From assembly GCA_029233925.1 (NCBI GenBank), contig JARGOX010000003.1, forward strand, positions 318,470 through 379,043: a stretch of 60,574 bases of DNA. The letters are read 5' to 3'. This document shows, piece after piece, positions 7,758 to 16,590 of the stretch (its first letter is position 1; each line of letters opens with the position of its first letter). Both the position numbers and the translations under genes were made by a program. Below the pieces are notes generated by a model, which saw only the letters and a program-made list of their open reading frames with translations, did not search any database and was not told the DNA's origin. Source of the stretch: Rhizobiaceae bacterium (lineage in GTDB: Bacteria > Pseudomonadota > Alphaproteobacteria > Rhizobiales > Rhizobiaceae).

Positions 7758-8504
7758 CTAGGAAATGGTGACATCCGTCGCCAGCATATAGCCAACACCA
7801 CGTACGGTTTTGACGATACTCGGGTTGGTCGGATCCGGCTCTATTTTCTTTCGCAACCGCGCGACCTGATTATCGATTGCACGATCGAAGGGTGTCCATT
7901 CACTGCCATGCATCCTATCCATGATATGATCGCGTGACAGAACCCTTTTTGGACTCTCCAGAAATATCGTCAGCAATTTGAAGTCATTTGCTGTCAGCAC
8001 ATGCGCCACACCGCTGGAATCGGTCAGTTCGAATTTCGATGGATCAGCCATCCAGCCGCTGAAATGAAACACCTTTGTCCCGGGATCATCCCCGATACCT
8101 TGCCCGTTTTCAGCAGGCTGGTTTACAGGACCGGCACTGCGCCTGAGGACGGAACGCACCCGTGCCAGCACTTCACGCACATGAAAAGGTTTGGAAATAT
8201 AGTCATCCGCGCCCATTTCCAGACCGACAACCTTGTCGATGACATCACCCTTGCCCGTCACGATGATGATCGGAATATCACATCTGGCCCTCAGCGCCAC
8301 GGCTATGTTCAGGCCATTATCGGCGCCCAGATTGAGATCCAGCGTGACGAGATCCACATTGTTATGTTCCAGACAGGCGTCAACCGCCTTGGCACTATCA
8401 GCTTCAAGAACCAGGTAATTATCTGTTTCAAGGCATCGTCGCAGCAGCAAACGAACCTTCGGATCGTCGTCCACAACCAATATCGTTTTCGCTTCTTCGG
8501 ACAA
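7758..8504 (-). CDS. fxkR: OmpR/PhoB-family response regulator, FxkR-like
   Basis: Encodes about 248 residues. The receiver holds acidic residues near 12-14, phospho-acceptor Asp56 in DLVTLDLNLG and the ISKPF lysine; a winged-helix DNA-binding domain with ARLRKKIEPDP and VRGVGYML follows. It converges on the hybrid kinase (6-bp gap) and is divergent from fixK. In Rhizobium etli, FxkR is the OmpR-type regulator linking hybrid FixL to fixK, so this arrangement supports the name. Three 10-bp-spaced hexamers before fixK (8618-8643) fit the direct-repeat sites of this family. The name rests on context and domain type, not on an alignment. Confidence 0.85.
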   Translation of the reverse strand: MSEEAKTILVVDDDPKVRLLLRRCLETDNYLVLEADSAKAVDACLEHNNVDLVTLDLNLGADNGLNIAVALRARCDIPIIIVTGKGDVIDKVVGLEMGADDYISKPFHVREVLARVRSVLRRSAGPVNQPAENGQGIGDDPGTKVFHFSGWMADPSKFELTDSSGVAHVLTANDFKLLTIFLESPKRVLSRDHIMDRMHGSEWTPFDRAIDNQVARLRKKIEPDPTNPSIVKTVRGVGYMLATDVTIS

Positions 8505-8617
8505 TCAGAACTCCACGTATCGAAAATCCGCCGACAAAGCCAAAGTGGCCTCAATGAACATACCTTGGATTTATAGGTTATTTGGTTCCTAAAGCAAAAT
8601 CTAATATGCGCCAAATG

Positions 8618-8643
8618 GGTACATTGCGTTACAAAGCGATACA
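8618..8643 (+). promoter_or_regulatory. K-box-like triple direct repeat upstream of fixK
   Basis: Hexamers GGTACA (8618), GTTACA (8628) and GATACA (8638) are spaced exactly 10 bp apart, separated by TTGC and AAGC. As I recall, the FxkR K-box of rhizobia is GTTACA-N4-GTTACA; here there are three units instead of two. The array ends about 75 bp before the fixK start codon. Confidence 0.65.
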
Positions 8644-8718
8644 TTGCCAAGATATGGGCGTTACCATCAGGGGTTTAAATGGCTCTCAGTGTTCAACACC
8701 GGGACAAGGAGCAGTTTT

Positions 8719-9402
8719 ATGTATGTTACATCGCCAGTGAGCTTTTTTGAGAATTCCCAAGCCGTTTGCGCTCGATTCATCAATGAAGGCAATGCCGGGC
8801 ATTCACACATAAGCCATGTGCCAACCGGCCATCGCCTGTTTTGCGACGGAGATGACGCAAACTATATCTATGAAATCATGGAGGGGGTTGTGCGCACCTC
8901 CAAATTATTATCCGATGGACGCCGCCAGGTGCTCTCATTTGGCTATCCAGGTGATATAGCCGGTTTGAGCCATGATCACTTTTACCACAGTGACTGCGAA
9001 GCGCTCAGTAGCGTCACCCTGCGCCTTCATCACAAGAATGCGTTCAATGTTTCCTTCGAGAACGAGCCCGACTTCAACAATGAATTGTTGAAATATGCAG
9101 CTGCCGAAGTCAACAATATGCAGGAGCATTTCATCATGCTCGGCAGAAAATCCGCCACGGAAAAAGTCGCTTCATTCCTGATCACTTTGATGGACCGCGT
9201 CGGTCAGAAGGATGAATGCAATACCTGTTTCGAACTGCCCATGTGTCGGTCCGACATCGCGGATTTCCTTGGACTCACGATCGAAACCATTAGTCGCACA
9301 TTGACCAAATTGCGCGCCGAAGGTGTTATCGAACTGCCGAAAAAGCAACAAGTGCTTGTTTGCAAGCCATCGGCCCTCAGGGCAATGGCAGAACGCAACT
9401 AA
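8719..9402 (+). CDS. fixK: FixK-type Crp/Fnr transcription regulator
   Basis: Encodes about 227 residues: a cyclic-nucleotide-binding-type beta barrel (about 30-115), a dimerisation helix, and a Crp-type HTH (175-200). The recognition helix TIETISRTLTKLR keeps Glu189, Ser192 and Arg193, the E-x2-S-R pattern of FNR and FixK that reads TTGA. It lacks the N-terminal cysteine cluster of FNR, so it probably does not sense oxygen through an iron-sulfur centre. Cysteines at 167, 170 and 176 lie beside the HTH and might be redox sensitive. The start is the ATG after AAGGAG. A DksA-like gene follows 21 bp downstream. Confidence 0.88.
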   Translation: MYVTSPVSFFENSQAVCARFINEGNAGHSHISHVPTGHRLFCDGDDANYIYEIMEGVVRTSKLLSDGRRQVLSFGYPGDIAGLSHDHFYHSDCEALSSVTLRLHHKNAFNVSFENEPDFNNELLKYAAAEVNNMQEHFIMLGRKSATEKVASFLITLMDRVGQKDECNTCFELPMCRSDIADFLGLTIETISRTLTKLRAEGVIELPKKQQVLVCKPSALRAMAERN

Positions 9403-9423
9403 CCAATACATTTGGAGAATCCG

Positions 9424-9741
9424 ATGACCGATTATGAAATCTACCGCAAACGCATGGAAACTCGACGCGCAGAACTTGTGGCGCGGCTGACGAAAATCGA
9501 GGACCTGCTGGATGATCCGGTCGACCCCGACGTCGAAGAACGTGCGACTGAAAGAGAATCGGACGAAGTCTTCGAACGCCAGGGGCTGGCAGGACAGGAA
9601 GAGATTCAGGCCATCGACGCTGCGCTCAAACGGATGGAAAACAAGGTCTATGGTGTCTGTCTATCCTGTGGTGAGACCATTTCCGATGAGCGGCTTGATG
9701 CAGTGCCCTATGCAACGCTTTGCAGAAAATGCATGAAGTAA
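9424..9741 (+). CDS. DksA/TraR-family zinc-finger protein
   Basis: Encodes about 105 residues: a long charged helical hairpin (about 1-75) and a C-terminal C4 zinc finger with CLSCGETI and LCRKC. Proteins of this family bind the secondary channel of RNA polymerase and change promoter choice, often with ppGpp; short forms such as this resemble TraR-like or YbiI-like members. The start is the ATG following TGGAGA. It lies 21 bp after fixK on the same strand and is probably cotranscribed, which would couple the low-oxygen response to general stress control of transcription. Confidence 0.87.
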   Translation: MTDYEIYRKRMETRRAELVARLTKIEDLLDDPVDPDVEERATERESDEVFERQGLAGQEEIQAIDAALKRMENKVYGVCLSCGETISDERLDAVPYATLCRKCMK

Positions 9742-9790
9742 GTCTGCTGACAGGCCCAATCTAGTCTGTGTTGCATCACACCTTTTGAAG

Positions 9791-9812
9791 CGGATGGGCC
9801 GGTGTCCATCCG
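9791..9812. terminator. Hairpin between the DksA-like and aldo/keto reductase genes
   Basis: Perfect 7-bp arms CGGATGG / CCATCCG with an 8-nt loop between two convergent genes. No clear T-tract follows on either strand. Confidence 0.45.
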
Positions 9813-9816
9813 AAAC

Positions 9817-10860
9817 TCAACTGGGCAATGGATTGTCACGATAGATTGTCTGAATATCCGCCAGGACTTCCTCGCTCAACACAAGATCCCTGGATGAAAT
9901 ATTGTTTTTGAGCTGTTCCATTGATGTTGCACCGATAATCACACTCATCATGAACGGTCGCGTCAGGCAGAACGCCAGCGCCATTTGCGCCAGATCAAGC
10001 CCATGTTTGCGGGCAACATCACGGTAAAGGGAAATTACCCGTTCGGCCTGTGGTCCATAGCGACCGTAGAGTGTCGGCTGAACGCATCTGCGCGATTCTT
10101 CAGGAATGTCGCCGTCAAGGTATTTACCAGAGAGCCCTCCTGCCGCGAGCGGCGAATAGGCCATCAGCCCAATCTTTTCAAGCACGCTGATCTCTGCCAT
10201 ATCCAGATCATAGATGCGGCAGGTAAGATTGTATTCATTTTGAATAGAGACAACACGGGGCAGATCATGTTTCCGGCTGATATCGAGAAATTTCATGGTC
10301 CCCCAGGCCGTTTCGTTGGAAAGGCCGAATGCCCGCAATTTCCCCTCGTCGCGCAGCCGTGACACCTCCCCGAGAATATCGGCAACTTCCTGATCCATAT
10401 CGCCCGGTTTCAGGTTGTTCGGATCAAATTTCCAATATTGCCGGAAATGGTAGGAACCGCGATTTGGCCAATGCAACTGGTAAAGATCGACAATATCCGT
10501 TTGCAAACGCTTCAGGGATCCCTCCAGCGCTTCGCGCAAAATGGCGCCGGTGACACGATCACCATTGCGGATATCCTTGTTGCCTTCACCAGACAATTTG
10601 GTGGCGACAATCAGTTTGTCCCGATCGGGCCTGTCCTTGAGCCAGGTTCCAATCAATTCTTCCGTTCGGCCCGTGGTTTCCGGCAGACGTGGCGTTGTCG
10701 GATACATTTCAGCCGTATCGATAAAATTGATACCTTCGCCAATGGCATAGTCCAGCTGTTCATGGGCCTCTGCTTCGTCATTCTGAGAACCCCAGGTCAT
10801 GGTGCCCAGGCAGATCTCGCTCACCATCATGTCTGTTTGGCCAAGTCTGTTGTATTTCAT
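9817..10860 (-). CDS. Aldo/keto reductase (Tas-like)
   Basis: Encodes about 347 residues of the NADP(H)-dependent aldo/keto reductase family, nearest in layout to Tas-type reductases. Seen: N-terminal LGLGT-like strand SEICLGTMTWG, the catalytic Asp-Tyr in FIDTAEMYP, a VDLYQLHWPNRG strand carrying the catalytic His, and a C-terminal VIIGATSMEQLKNNI that binds the cofactor phosphate. Start: the ATG of MKYNRLG, seven bases after GGGAG. It is cytoplasmic and reduces an aldehyde or ketone of unknown identity. It stands alone, convergent with the FixK/DksA operon. Confidence 0.9.
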   Translation of the reverse strand: MKYNRLGQTDMMVSEICLGTMTWGSQNDEAEAHEQLDYAIGEGINFIDTAEMYPTTPRLPETTGRTEELIGTWLKDRPDRDKLIVATKLSGEGNKDIRNGDRVTGAILREALEGSLKRLQTDIVDLYQLHWPNRGSYHFRQYWKFDPNNLKPGDMDQEVADILGEVSRLRDEGKLRAFGLSNETAWGTMKFLDISRKHDLPRVVSIQNEYNLTCRIYDLDMAEISVLEKIGLMAYSPLAAGGLSGKYLDGDIPEESRRCVQPTLYGRYGPQAERVISLYRDVARKHGLDLAQMALAFCLTRPFMMSVIIGATSMEQLKNNISSRDLVLSEEVLADIQTIYRDNPLPS

Positions 10861-11078
10861 CAATAATCTCCCTTGGCCAAAGTCACCTCTGGCCGGTTGT
10901 CAATCGGAGCATTTGCTCAAGCGTGTGAAGTGGCCATCCGAACGGACAGCACATGAAAACGAGAGATATAGAACATTCCCCTCGATTTGCAAAAGACAGA
11001 TGTAATTGACTGCGTCGGGGCCACAGGGTCAACGCGTTTTATTGCGCCTTGGGTTTAGACCCGAATACGACATGTGCT

Positions 11079-11987
11079 CTATCCCTTATCTCCACCCGCG
11101 AGCTGTCCCTCCCGGATGAACCGCTGCGAGAAAAGGAAAATGACAAGCACAGGCAGGACGATGAGGATTGCCGCCAGGATAGCCTCCGGCCTTCGTATGG
11201 GAATGCCGGTCGCGGCGGAAAAGCTCAAAGCCCTTGCCCCGCTGATCAGGGATGTCAGACCAACCGGCAGGTTATGAAGTTTATCATCGGTCAACAGCAC
11301 GAATGCCAGAAAATAATTGGACCAGTTCGCGACAAAACTGAAAAAGGCAATCAGCGCTATGGCCGGTTTGGCCAGCGGCAAGGCAACCCTGTAGAAAACC
11401 TGCCAGGCGTTGGCGCCGTCCACCCGCGCCGAATTCAATATTTCTTTGGGAAGGGCTGTCGCAAAATAGATAAAGGCCAGATAGACGCCAAATGGAAAGA
11501 ACCCGGTCGCCAGGATCAGGGAAACACGTGTGTTGTTCAGTCCGATCAGGTGCATCTCGAGAAAGATTGGCAGGACAATGGCCGCATTCGGCGTGATCAT
11601 GGCAACCAGAGTGGCCAGCAGGATGATCCGTCGGCCCGGGAAGTTCTCAGTTGCCAATATATAGCCCGCTGGCAAAGCTGCAATGAGTGACAGCCCCACA
11701 CCAAAAACGGAATAAATCAGGGAATTGAACGCCCAGGTCCAAAGGTGCGTACCCTCATATTGCGTCAGATTGGACCAGCTTTGGGCCACGTTCCTCCAGG
11801 TGCCCCAGGAAAATGGCGCCGCCGTGAACAAGGATGAATCCGTGTGACTGGCGGCCAGAAACAACCACAAGAGGGGCAGGCCAAAAAAGCACAGGGCAAA
11901 AAGCACGATTGCCCCGACACACAAATGCCAAAACCTCAATTTGGACCACAATGGTCTACGCTGTGGTGCTGAGCCTGCATGGGTCAT
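11079..11987 (-). CDS. CUT1 ABC importer permease (MalG-like)
   Basis: Encodes about 302 residues with six predicted membrane helices. The coupling-helix (EAA) motif reads EILNSARVDGANAWQVF, followed by LPLAKPAIALIAFFSF. The start ATG shares a base with the stop of the preceding permease gene (TGATG), so translation is probably coupled. It is the last gene of a five-gene operon running from the dehydratase at 15353-16495. Together with the permease at 11987-12919 it forms the inner-membrane channel of a carbohydrate or sugar-acid importer. Confidence 0.92.
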   Translation of the reverse strand: MTHAGSAPQRRPLWSKLRFWHLCVGAIVLFALCFFGLPLLWLFLAASHTDSSLFTAAPFSWGTWRNVAQSWSNLTQYEGTHLWTWAFNSLIYSVFGVGLSLIAALPAGYILATENFPGRRIILLATLVAMITPNAAIVLPIFLEMHLIGLNNTRVSLILATGFFPFGVYLAFIYFATALPKEILNSARVDGANAWQVFYRVALPLAKPAIALIAFFSFVANWSNYFLAFVLLTDDKLHNLPVGLTSLISGARALSFSAATGIPIRRPEAILAAILIVLPVLVIFLFSQRFIREGQLAGGDKG

Positions 11988-12919
11988 CAGTCTATCCTGT
12001 AGAATTTGGTGGCCAGCACGATCCACAGCGCGATTGAAACGGAAAGCATCAGGATCATGGTCGACAGCGCGGCGGACACGCCGAAATCGCCAAGCGCAAA
12101 AGCATATTGATAGGCGAGCTGATTGAGCGACCAGTCGTTGCGGGCCAGTTGCGGCCCTGCAAGACCGAGCAATTGCGGTTCAACAAACAATTGCAGACCG
12201 TTGGCCAGCGACAAAACGGCCATAAGCGCGACAGTCCGCCATATCATTGGTATCTTGATGCGCCAAGCCAGCCCGACAGGGCGACAACCGTCGATGCGCG
12301 CCGCCTCCATGACTTCCCCCGGCAGGGCCGTCAGGGCACCGTGCATAACCACAATCCACCCGCCCGCATAGGCAAAAAAGGCCATCAGGGTAAAAACACC
12401 GGCAAGGCCGATGGAATCGATGACCTGAAACCGGTTTTCCCAGCCGACAAGGCTGAACACGAAACTGAACGGACTGACCTGGGGATCAAGGATAAACAGC
12501 CAGAGCACAACAATGGCGGCCGAGGTCACAGCGCCGGGCAGAAAATATACGGTGCGCACAGTCGTGCCCAGCCAACGGGGCATGACATCGATAATGGAGG
12601 CAAGAACCACGACACCAACAACCATCAGGCTTACCCACATGAAGACATAGGTGCCAACATTGAGCAGACTTTGCCCCAGCCTGAAATCATCCAGAGCCAA
12701 ATGGTAATTGGACAACCCGGCAAAAGCACCTGAAATCGTATCAAAGAAACTCAAGCCGATCGCATAGCAGACCGGAAACACGCCAAACATCACAAGCAGC
12801 GCCAGATAGGGCAGCAGGAACAGATAGGCTGTCTTTGTCTTTCGCCGGTTCATCAACCGGGCTGCGCGAGCACGGCGCTGATCGGCAAGTTTATCAATCT
12901 CGCGCAACGGTTCTCTCAT
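11987..12919 (-). CDS. CUT1 ABC importer permease (MalF/UgpA-like)
   Basis: Encodes about 310 residues: a basic N-terminal tail, then six or more membrane helices. The EAA motif is EVMEAARIDGCRPVG followed by IKIPMIWRTVALMA. The start chosen is the ATG of MREPLREID; an earlier in-frame ATG at 12955 lies inside the hairpin at 12938-12967 and is less likely. It pairs with the permease at 11079-11987, and both would be driven by the ATPase at 14286-15356. Confidence 0.92.
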   Translation of the reverse strand: MREPLREIDKLADQRRARAARLMNRRKTKTAYLFLLPYLALLVMFGVFPVCYAIGLSFFDTISGAFAGLSNYHLALDDFRLGQSLLNVGTYVFMWVSLMVVGVVVLASIIDVMPRWLGTTVRTVYFLPGAVTSAAIVVLWLFILDPQVSPFSFVFSLVGWENRFQVIDSIGLAGVFTLMAFFAYAGGWIVVMHGALTALPGEVMEAARIDGCRPVGLAWRIKIPMIWRTVALMAVLSLANGLQLFVEPQLLGLAGPQLARNDWSLNQLAYQYAFALGDFGVSAALSTMILMLSVSIALWIVLATKFYRID

Positions 12920-12937
12920 GGTTTTTTCCAGCAATGA

Positions 12938-12967
12938 CAATGCACCGGTTGGCATTCCGGTGCATTG
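12938..12967 (-). other. Intra-operon hairpin between binding protein and permease
   Basis: Perfect 11-bp arms CAATGCACCGG / CCGGTGCATTG around an 8-nt loop, directly after the binding-protein stop codon. Such structures protect the upstream mRNA or reduce read-through, giving more binding protein than permease, as in malE-malF. Confidence 0.75.
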
Positions 12968-12979
12968 TCTTGTTGTCGT

Positions 12980-14272
12980 CTATTCGCTGACGATCTTGTA
13001 GCCGGCAACGCGTGCCGTATTGGCAATTTCACGCTCCAGCTCCGGCAGGGTTTCCTCAAGTGTCCGCCCCGAGGCAATTGCCGGTGAAACGATCTTGCCG
13101 ATCACCGAGGGCATGTCGAAGCGGCGTGCACCGTATTTGGAATCGGCATATCCGGCAGAGGTCTCCATGGCTGCAAAAAGCTGATCATCCGCATAATAGA
13201 CATCATCGGCCAGTTTTTGTCCCCAAAGCACGGTCACGGGCGCATAGGGCGGGAATGTGACAGCATCCTTCTGGTTGGCTTCACTGGTTGTCAGCCATTC
13301 GAGCATTTTTATAGCTGCGTCAGCATTCTGTGTCTTGTTGTAAACGCCAAATCCGCCGCCGCCAAAGCTCCATGTGACCGGTGCTGGATCATCTGCCCAG
13401 CGCGGTGGCAGTGCACCGGCAATTTCCCCGGCCGGAATTTCATAGCTTGGCTTGAGAATGAATTCGCCGAACCATGTTGGCCCCACATAGAGCAGCAGCT
13501 TTCCGTCCTTTGCCTGTTTGACAAATTCCGCGTCAAAAGGACCGGCTTTGATCAAACTGCCATTGGCCGCCATCCGGTCGATCATGCCCGCAGCACGCAG
13601 ACAGTTTTCGGAACCCAGATCGACCAGCAGAGTGTCGTCCTGGCCATCCACCGGCGTTGCCATGTCACAGCCTGCAGCCATGATCATGCCATAGAGACCA
13701 TAGGGATCGGTCGCGGAACCGAGGAAATATCCCGGGTGGTTGGCCGCCAGATCGGCGCCCAGAGCTTCAAATGCCTCCCAGGTCTGTGGCAACGCATAGC
13801 CGAAGGCCGCCATCTGAGGTTTGTCATACCAGGTCAAATTGTGCGCCAGATCGCTGCGCAGACAAACCAGCTTGCCATTGACGATACAGGGCGCATTTGC
13901 ATTTGGGTAGAAGTCAGCCAAAAGGCTGGCATCCACCCGGCCTTCCAGTTCCATCAGATAATTCGTGCGCCGTGTTGCCAACATCGCCGAATTCGGTGCA
14001 TCGGATATGAAAACGAGGTCCGGAATACTGCTGCCTGCCCGCAATGCCAGTTGCAGTTTGGTCACGGTTTCCTCAGGCGCGACCGTGACGATATCAAGGT
14101 CGATATCCGCCATCAAGGCATCATAGGCCTTATAGGAGTTGACACGAAGTGTGTCTCCCCAGACCGTCAGTTTCGTTTGCGCGACTGATGAGGCGGTGGC
14201 CGCTGCCATTATGGATAGCGCAACAATGCCCTGTACGATCATGCCCGAAGGCGAAGTCCCTTTTTTCAACAT
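12980..14272 (-). CDS. CUT1 periplasmic solute-binding protein
   Basis: Encodes about 430 residues. The N terminus has a lysine-rich start, a hydrophobic stretch and a signal-peptidase site near ASSVAQ, so the protein is exported. The rest resembles family 1 (MalE-type) binding proteins, with AAIKMLEWLTTSEANQ near the C terminus. The start is the ATG preceded by GGGAGG. It lies between the ATPase gene and a hairpin leading to the permeases. The ligand is unknown; the acid-sugar dehydratase in the operon suggests a sugar acid or its parent sugar. Confidence 0.9.
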   Translation of the reverse strand: MLKKGTSPSGMIVQGIVALSIMAAATASSVAQTKLTVWGDTLRVNSYKAYDALMADIDLDIVTVAPEETVTKLQLALRAGSSIPDLVFISDAPNSAMLATRRTNYLMELEGRVDASLLADFYPNANAPCIVNGKLVCLRSDLAHNLTWYDKPQMAAFGYALPQTWEAFEALGADLAANHPGYFLGSATDPYGLYGMIMAAGCDMATPVDGQDDTLLVDLGSENCLRAAGMIDRMAANGSLIKAGPFDAEFVKQAKDGKLLLYVGPTWFGEFILKPSYEIPAGEIAGALPPRWADDPAPVTWSFGGGGFGVYNKTQNADAAIKMLEWLTTSEANQKDAVTFPPYAPVTVLWGQKLADDVYYADDQLFAAMETSAGYADSKYGARRFDMPSVIGKIVSPAIASGRTLEETLPELEREIANTARVAGYKIVSE

Positions 14273-14285
14273 TTTTTCCTCCCTT

Positions 14286-15356
14286 TTAATTCAATTCAAC
14301 AGGTGTGGTCAGTTCCCGCCGCATGATGGTGCGGCCATCAGCTGCAAACAGATGCATGTCCGCAAACCTTGATGACAGAACAACCGGGTCACCACTTTTC
14401 AGGTCTGTGTTTCCGATAATCTGGGCGACAAGCTGGTGGCCCTGGCCGGTTTCAAAATAGCCGTAACTGATATTCCCCAACCGTTCGACGGCCCGGGTCT
14501 GCGCCACAAGACTGGCCGCATTGTCAGCCGTAACATTGCTGCCGGTTGCCACCTGCAGATGTTCCGGGCGCACGCCGACAAAGGCGGTTTCACCGGGCAT
14601 GTTTCCAACCGCACCCCAGACGGAACGGTCCAGTACATTCATGCGTGGTGAACCGACAAATTCGGCAACAAACCGGTTGGCCGGGCGATGATAAAGATCA
14701 AGCGGACGTCCGACCTGCTGCACCATACCGCCATCCAGCGCCACAATGCGATCAGCAAGCGTCATGGCTTCCACCTGATCATGGGTGACATAGACCATGG
14801 TCGCTTCGAGTTCACGATGCAGCCGGTCAATTTCCAGCCGCATCTGCACACGCAGTGCTGCATCGAGATTCGACAGGGGTTCATCAAAAAGGAAAACCTT
14901 CGGATGGCGCACGATGGCACGACCGATGGCGACGCGCTGGCGCTGACCGCCTGAAAGCTGTGCGGGCGAACGCTCGAGCAAATCATCCAGTTGCAGGATG
15001 CGGGCGGCCTCTTCGACACGCGTGCGTATTTCTGCTTTGCTGAATCGTGAGAGTTGAAGATTGAATGCCATGTTTGAATAGACGTCCATATGCGGGTAGA
15101 GCGCATAAGACTGAAACACCATGGCGATGCCGCGTTCCGAAGGTTCAGCGAATGTGACATCCCTGCCTTCAATGCTGACCTGGCCGGATGTGGCTTCTTC
15201 CAGCCCAGCGATGATGCGCAGAAGCGTCGACTTGCCCGAGCCTGAAGGACCGACAAAAACCACAAGTTCTCCGGCTTCGATTTCAAGGTTGATGTCACGC
15301 AACACCTCAACGGATCCAAATGATTTCCCGACATTTTCCAGGCGCACCATGCTCAT
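14286..15356 (-). CDS. ABC importer ATPase (MalK/UgpC type)
   Basis: Encodes about 356 residues. Walker A is GPSGSGKST, the signature LSGGQRQRVAIGRA, Walker B VFLFDEP and the switch YVTHDQ. A C-terminal OB-fold regulatory part (about 240-356) is as in MalK/UgpC. The start overlaps the dehydratase stop as ATGA, so translation is coupled. It supplies energy to the two CUT1 permeases downstream. Confidence 0.94.
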   Translation of the reverse strand: MSMVRLENVGKSFGSVEVLRDINLEIEAGELVVFVGPSGSGKSTLLRIIAGLEEATSGQVSIEGRDVTFAEPSERGIAMVFQSYALYPHMDVYSNMAFNLQLSRFSKAEIRTRVEEAARILQLDDLLERSPAQLSGGQRQRVAIGRAIVRHPKVFLFDEPLSNLDAALRVQMRLEIDRLHRELEATMVYVTHDQVEAMTLADRIVALDGGMVQQVGRPLDLYHRPANRFVAEFVGSPRMNVLDRSVWGAVGNMPGETAFVGVRPEHLQVATGSNVTADNAASLVAQTRAVERLGNISYGYFETGQGHQLVAQIIGNTDLKSGDPVVLSSRFADMHLFAADGRTIMRRELTTPVELN

Positions 15357-16495
15357 GAACGGCGGTCCTCGCGCACACCGTCCGCGTCAACGTCAATGCG
15401 TGTCAGCGCGGTTCGATCAATCACATCCCAGTCAAAGGCGTAGCCCAGACCCGGTTTCGTGCGGACATTCAGATCGCCGTCAATGATCGACAATTCCCCG
15501 AGATCCCGCAGACCGCGAATCTGCTCTTCGTTGATGACCAGTTGCTCGTAATAATCATTGTTGACGAAGGCAGCGCATAATTGGGCGTTTTCACGCCCCA
15601 TACCGTGCACCTGTGCACGCATGCCGAAGGATTCGGCCAGATGCGCTATCTTCATCGAGCCGGTAATGCCGCCTTTGAAAGCGGCAGAAATACGCACCAT
15701 GTCGAGTGCCCCGGCTTCAATCCAGGTTGCTGCATTCCAATGGGCACCATCCGAGGTTTCAGCGGCAAGGATGGGGATATCCAGCTTTTCGCGCAGCCGG
15801 GCATAATGGCCTATATTGTGTTCGCGCATGGGCTCCTCATACCAAAGGAACCCCTCGCCCTCGAGCGCCTTGCCCAGGGCCAGCGCATCGACATAGTCGA
15901 ACCCAGCTGAGCCATCATACATCAGGTCTGCATCGAGACCGGTCCATTGCCGCAGATGTCTGGCCAGTTCACGGTCGGCTTTCACATCGCCCCAGGCATG
16001 CAGCTTGAAAGCCCTGAAACCCACATCCATGCACAGCTTGATGTGACGCTCGTAATCCTTGAGGGTGTCCCAGGTGACTGTGGAAGCATAGGCTGGGATC
16101 CGTGTTGCATTGCCGCCAATCATCTGGTGTATCGGCATGTTTGCGGCAAGCGATTTGACATCCCAGCACAGCAGGTCGATGGCCCCGGTGGTATGAACGG
16201 CGAATTCCTCGATACGGTCGGTCTCCCACATCAGATGCCAGAGCCGCTCGGTCATTTGCGGGTCCTCACCGACAAATCGCCCGAAACGACGGCGCACGCT
16301 GTCCGCAATGCCGTCGCCCTTGCCCAACTCCGTTGCGCCGAACCATTGGGTGTCCGTGTGCATGCGGATCACCGCCTTTCGCGGCGCCATTCCCGGCGGC
16401 GAGTCACTGGCTGTTGAAGGCAATCCCGCGCGCCAGGAAAACGGCGGCATGGGTTCATGCTCAACGACCCAGCAGGTGAAACCGGTAATTTTCAT
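15353..16495 (-). CDS. Enolase-superfamily sugar-acid dehydratase (mandelate racemase subgroup)
   Basis: Encodes about 380 residues. Metal ligands are in LMYDGSAGFD, WYEEPM and AAETSD. The first catalytic motif is KLH instead of the usual KxK, and the His-Asp dyad is represented by LDMVRI and QVHGMG. These are marks of the mandelate-racemase subgroup, whose members mostly dehydrate sugar acids to 2-keto-3-deoxy acids. The start is the ATG of MKITGF, preceded by GGAGGAC. It heads the CUT1 operon and is divergent from the GntR gene. The exact acid sugar cannot be told from sequence. Confidence 0.85.
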   Translation of the reverse strand: MKITGFTCWVVEHEPMPPFSWRAGLPSTASDSPPGMAPRKAVIRMHTDTQWFGATELGKGDGIADSVRRRFGRFVGEDPQMTERLWHLMWETDRIEEFAVHTTGAIDLLCWDVKSLAANMPIHQMIGGNATRIPAYASTVTWDTLKDYERHIKLCMDVGFRAFKLHAWGDVKADRELARHLRQWTGLDADLMYDGSAGFDYVDALALGKALEGEGFLWYEEPMREHNIGHYARLREKLDIPILAAETSDGAHWNAATWIEAGALDMVRISAAFKGGITGSMKIAHLAESFGMRAQVHGMGRENAQLCAAFVNNDYYEQLVINEEQIRGLRDLGELSIIDGDLNVRTKPGLGYAFDWDVIDRTALTRIDVDADGVREDRRS

Positions 16496-16534
16496 TCTGT
16501 CCTCCACATATATATTGAAATACGCAAATTTCAC

Positions 16535-16570
16535 TTGCATATGTCAACTATTATTTTAAATATATTTAAA
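16535..16570. promoter_or_regulatory. Divergent promoter region with two palindromes
   Basis: Between the dehydratase and GntR genes lie a near-palindrome TTGCATATGTCAA (16535-16547) and a perfect 16-bp palindrome TTTAAATATATTTAAA (16555-16570). Either could be the operator of the adjacent FCD-type regulator. The strong AT bias differs from the surrounding DNA. Confidence 0.45.
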
Positions 16571-16590
16571 ACCGAGAAAAGGCTAAGCTC

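Noticed and set aside
8505-8718. FNR/FixK box before fixK itself
   Set aside because: Looked for TTG-N8-CAA in the gap and found no good match; the K-box-like repeats explain the promoter better.
13217-14188. 323-codon plus-strand frame opposite the CUT1 binding-protein gene
   Set aside because: Antisense to a clear gene with signal peptide and ribosome site; no domain resemblance.
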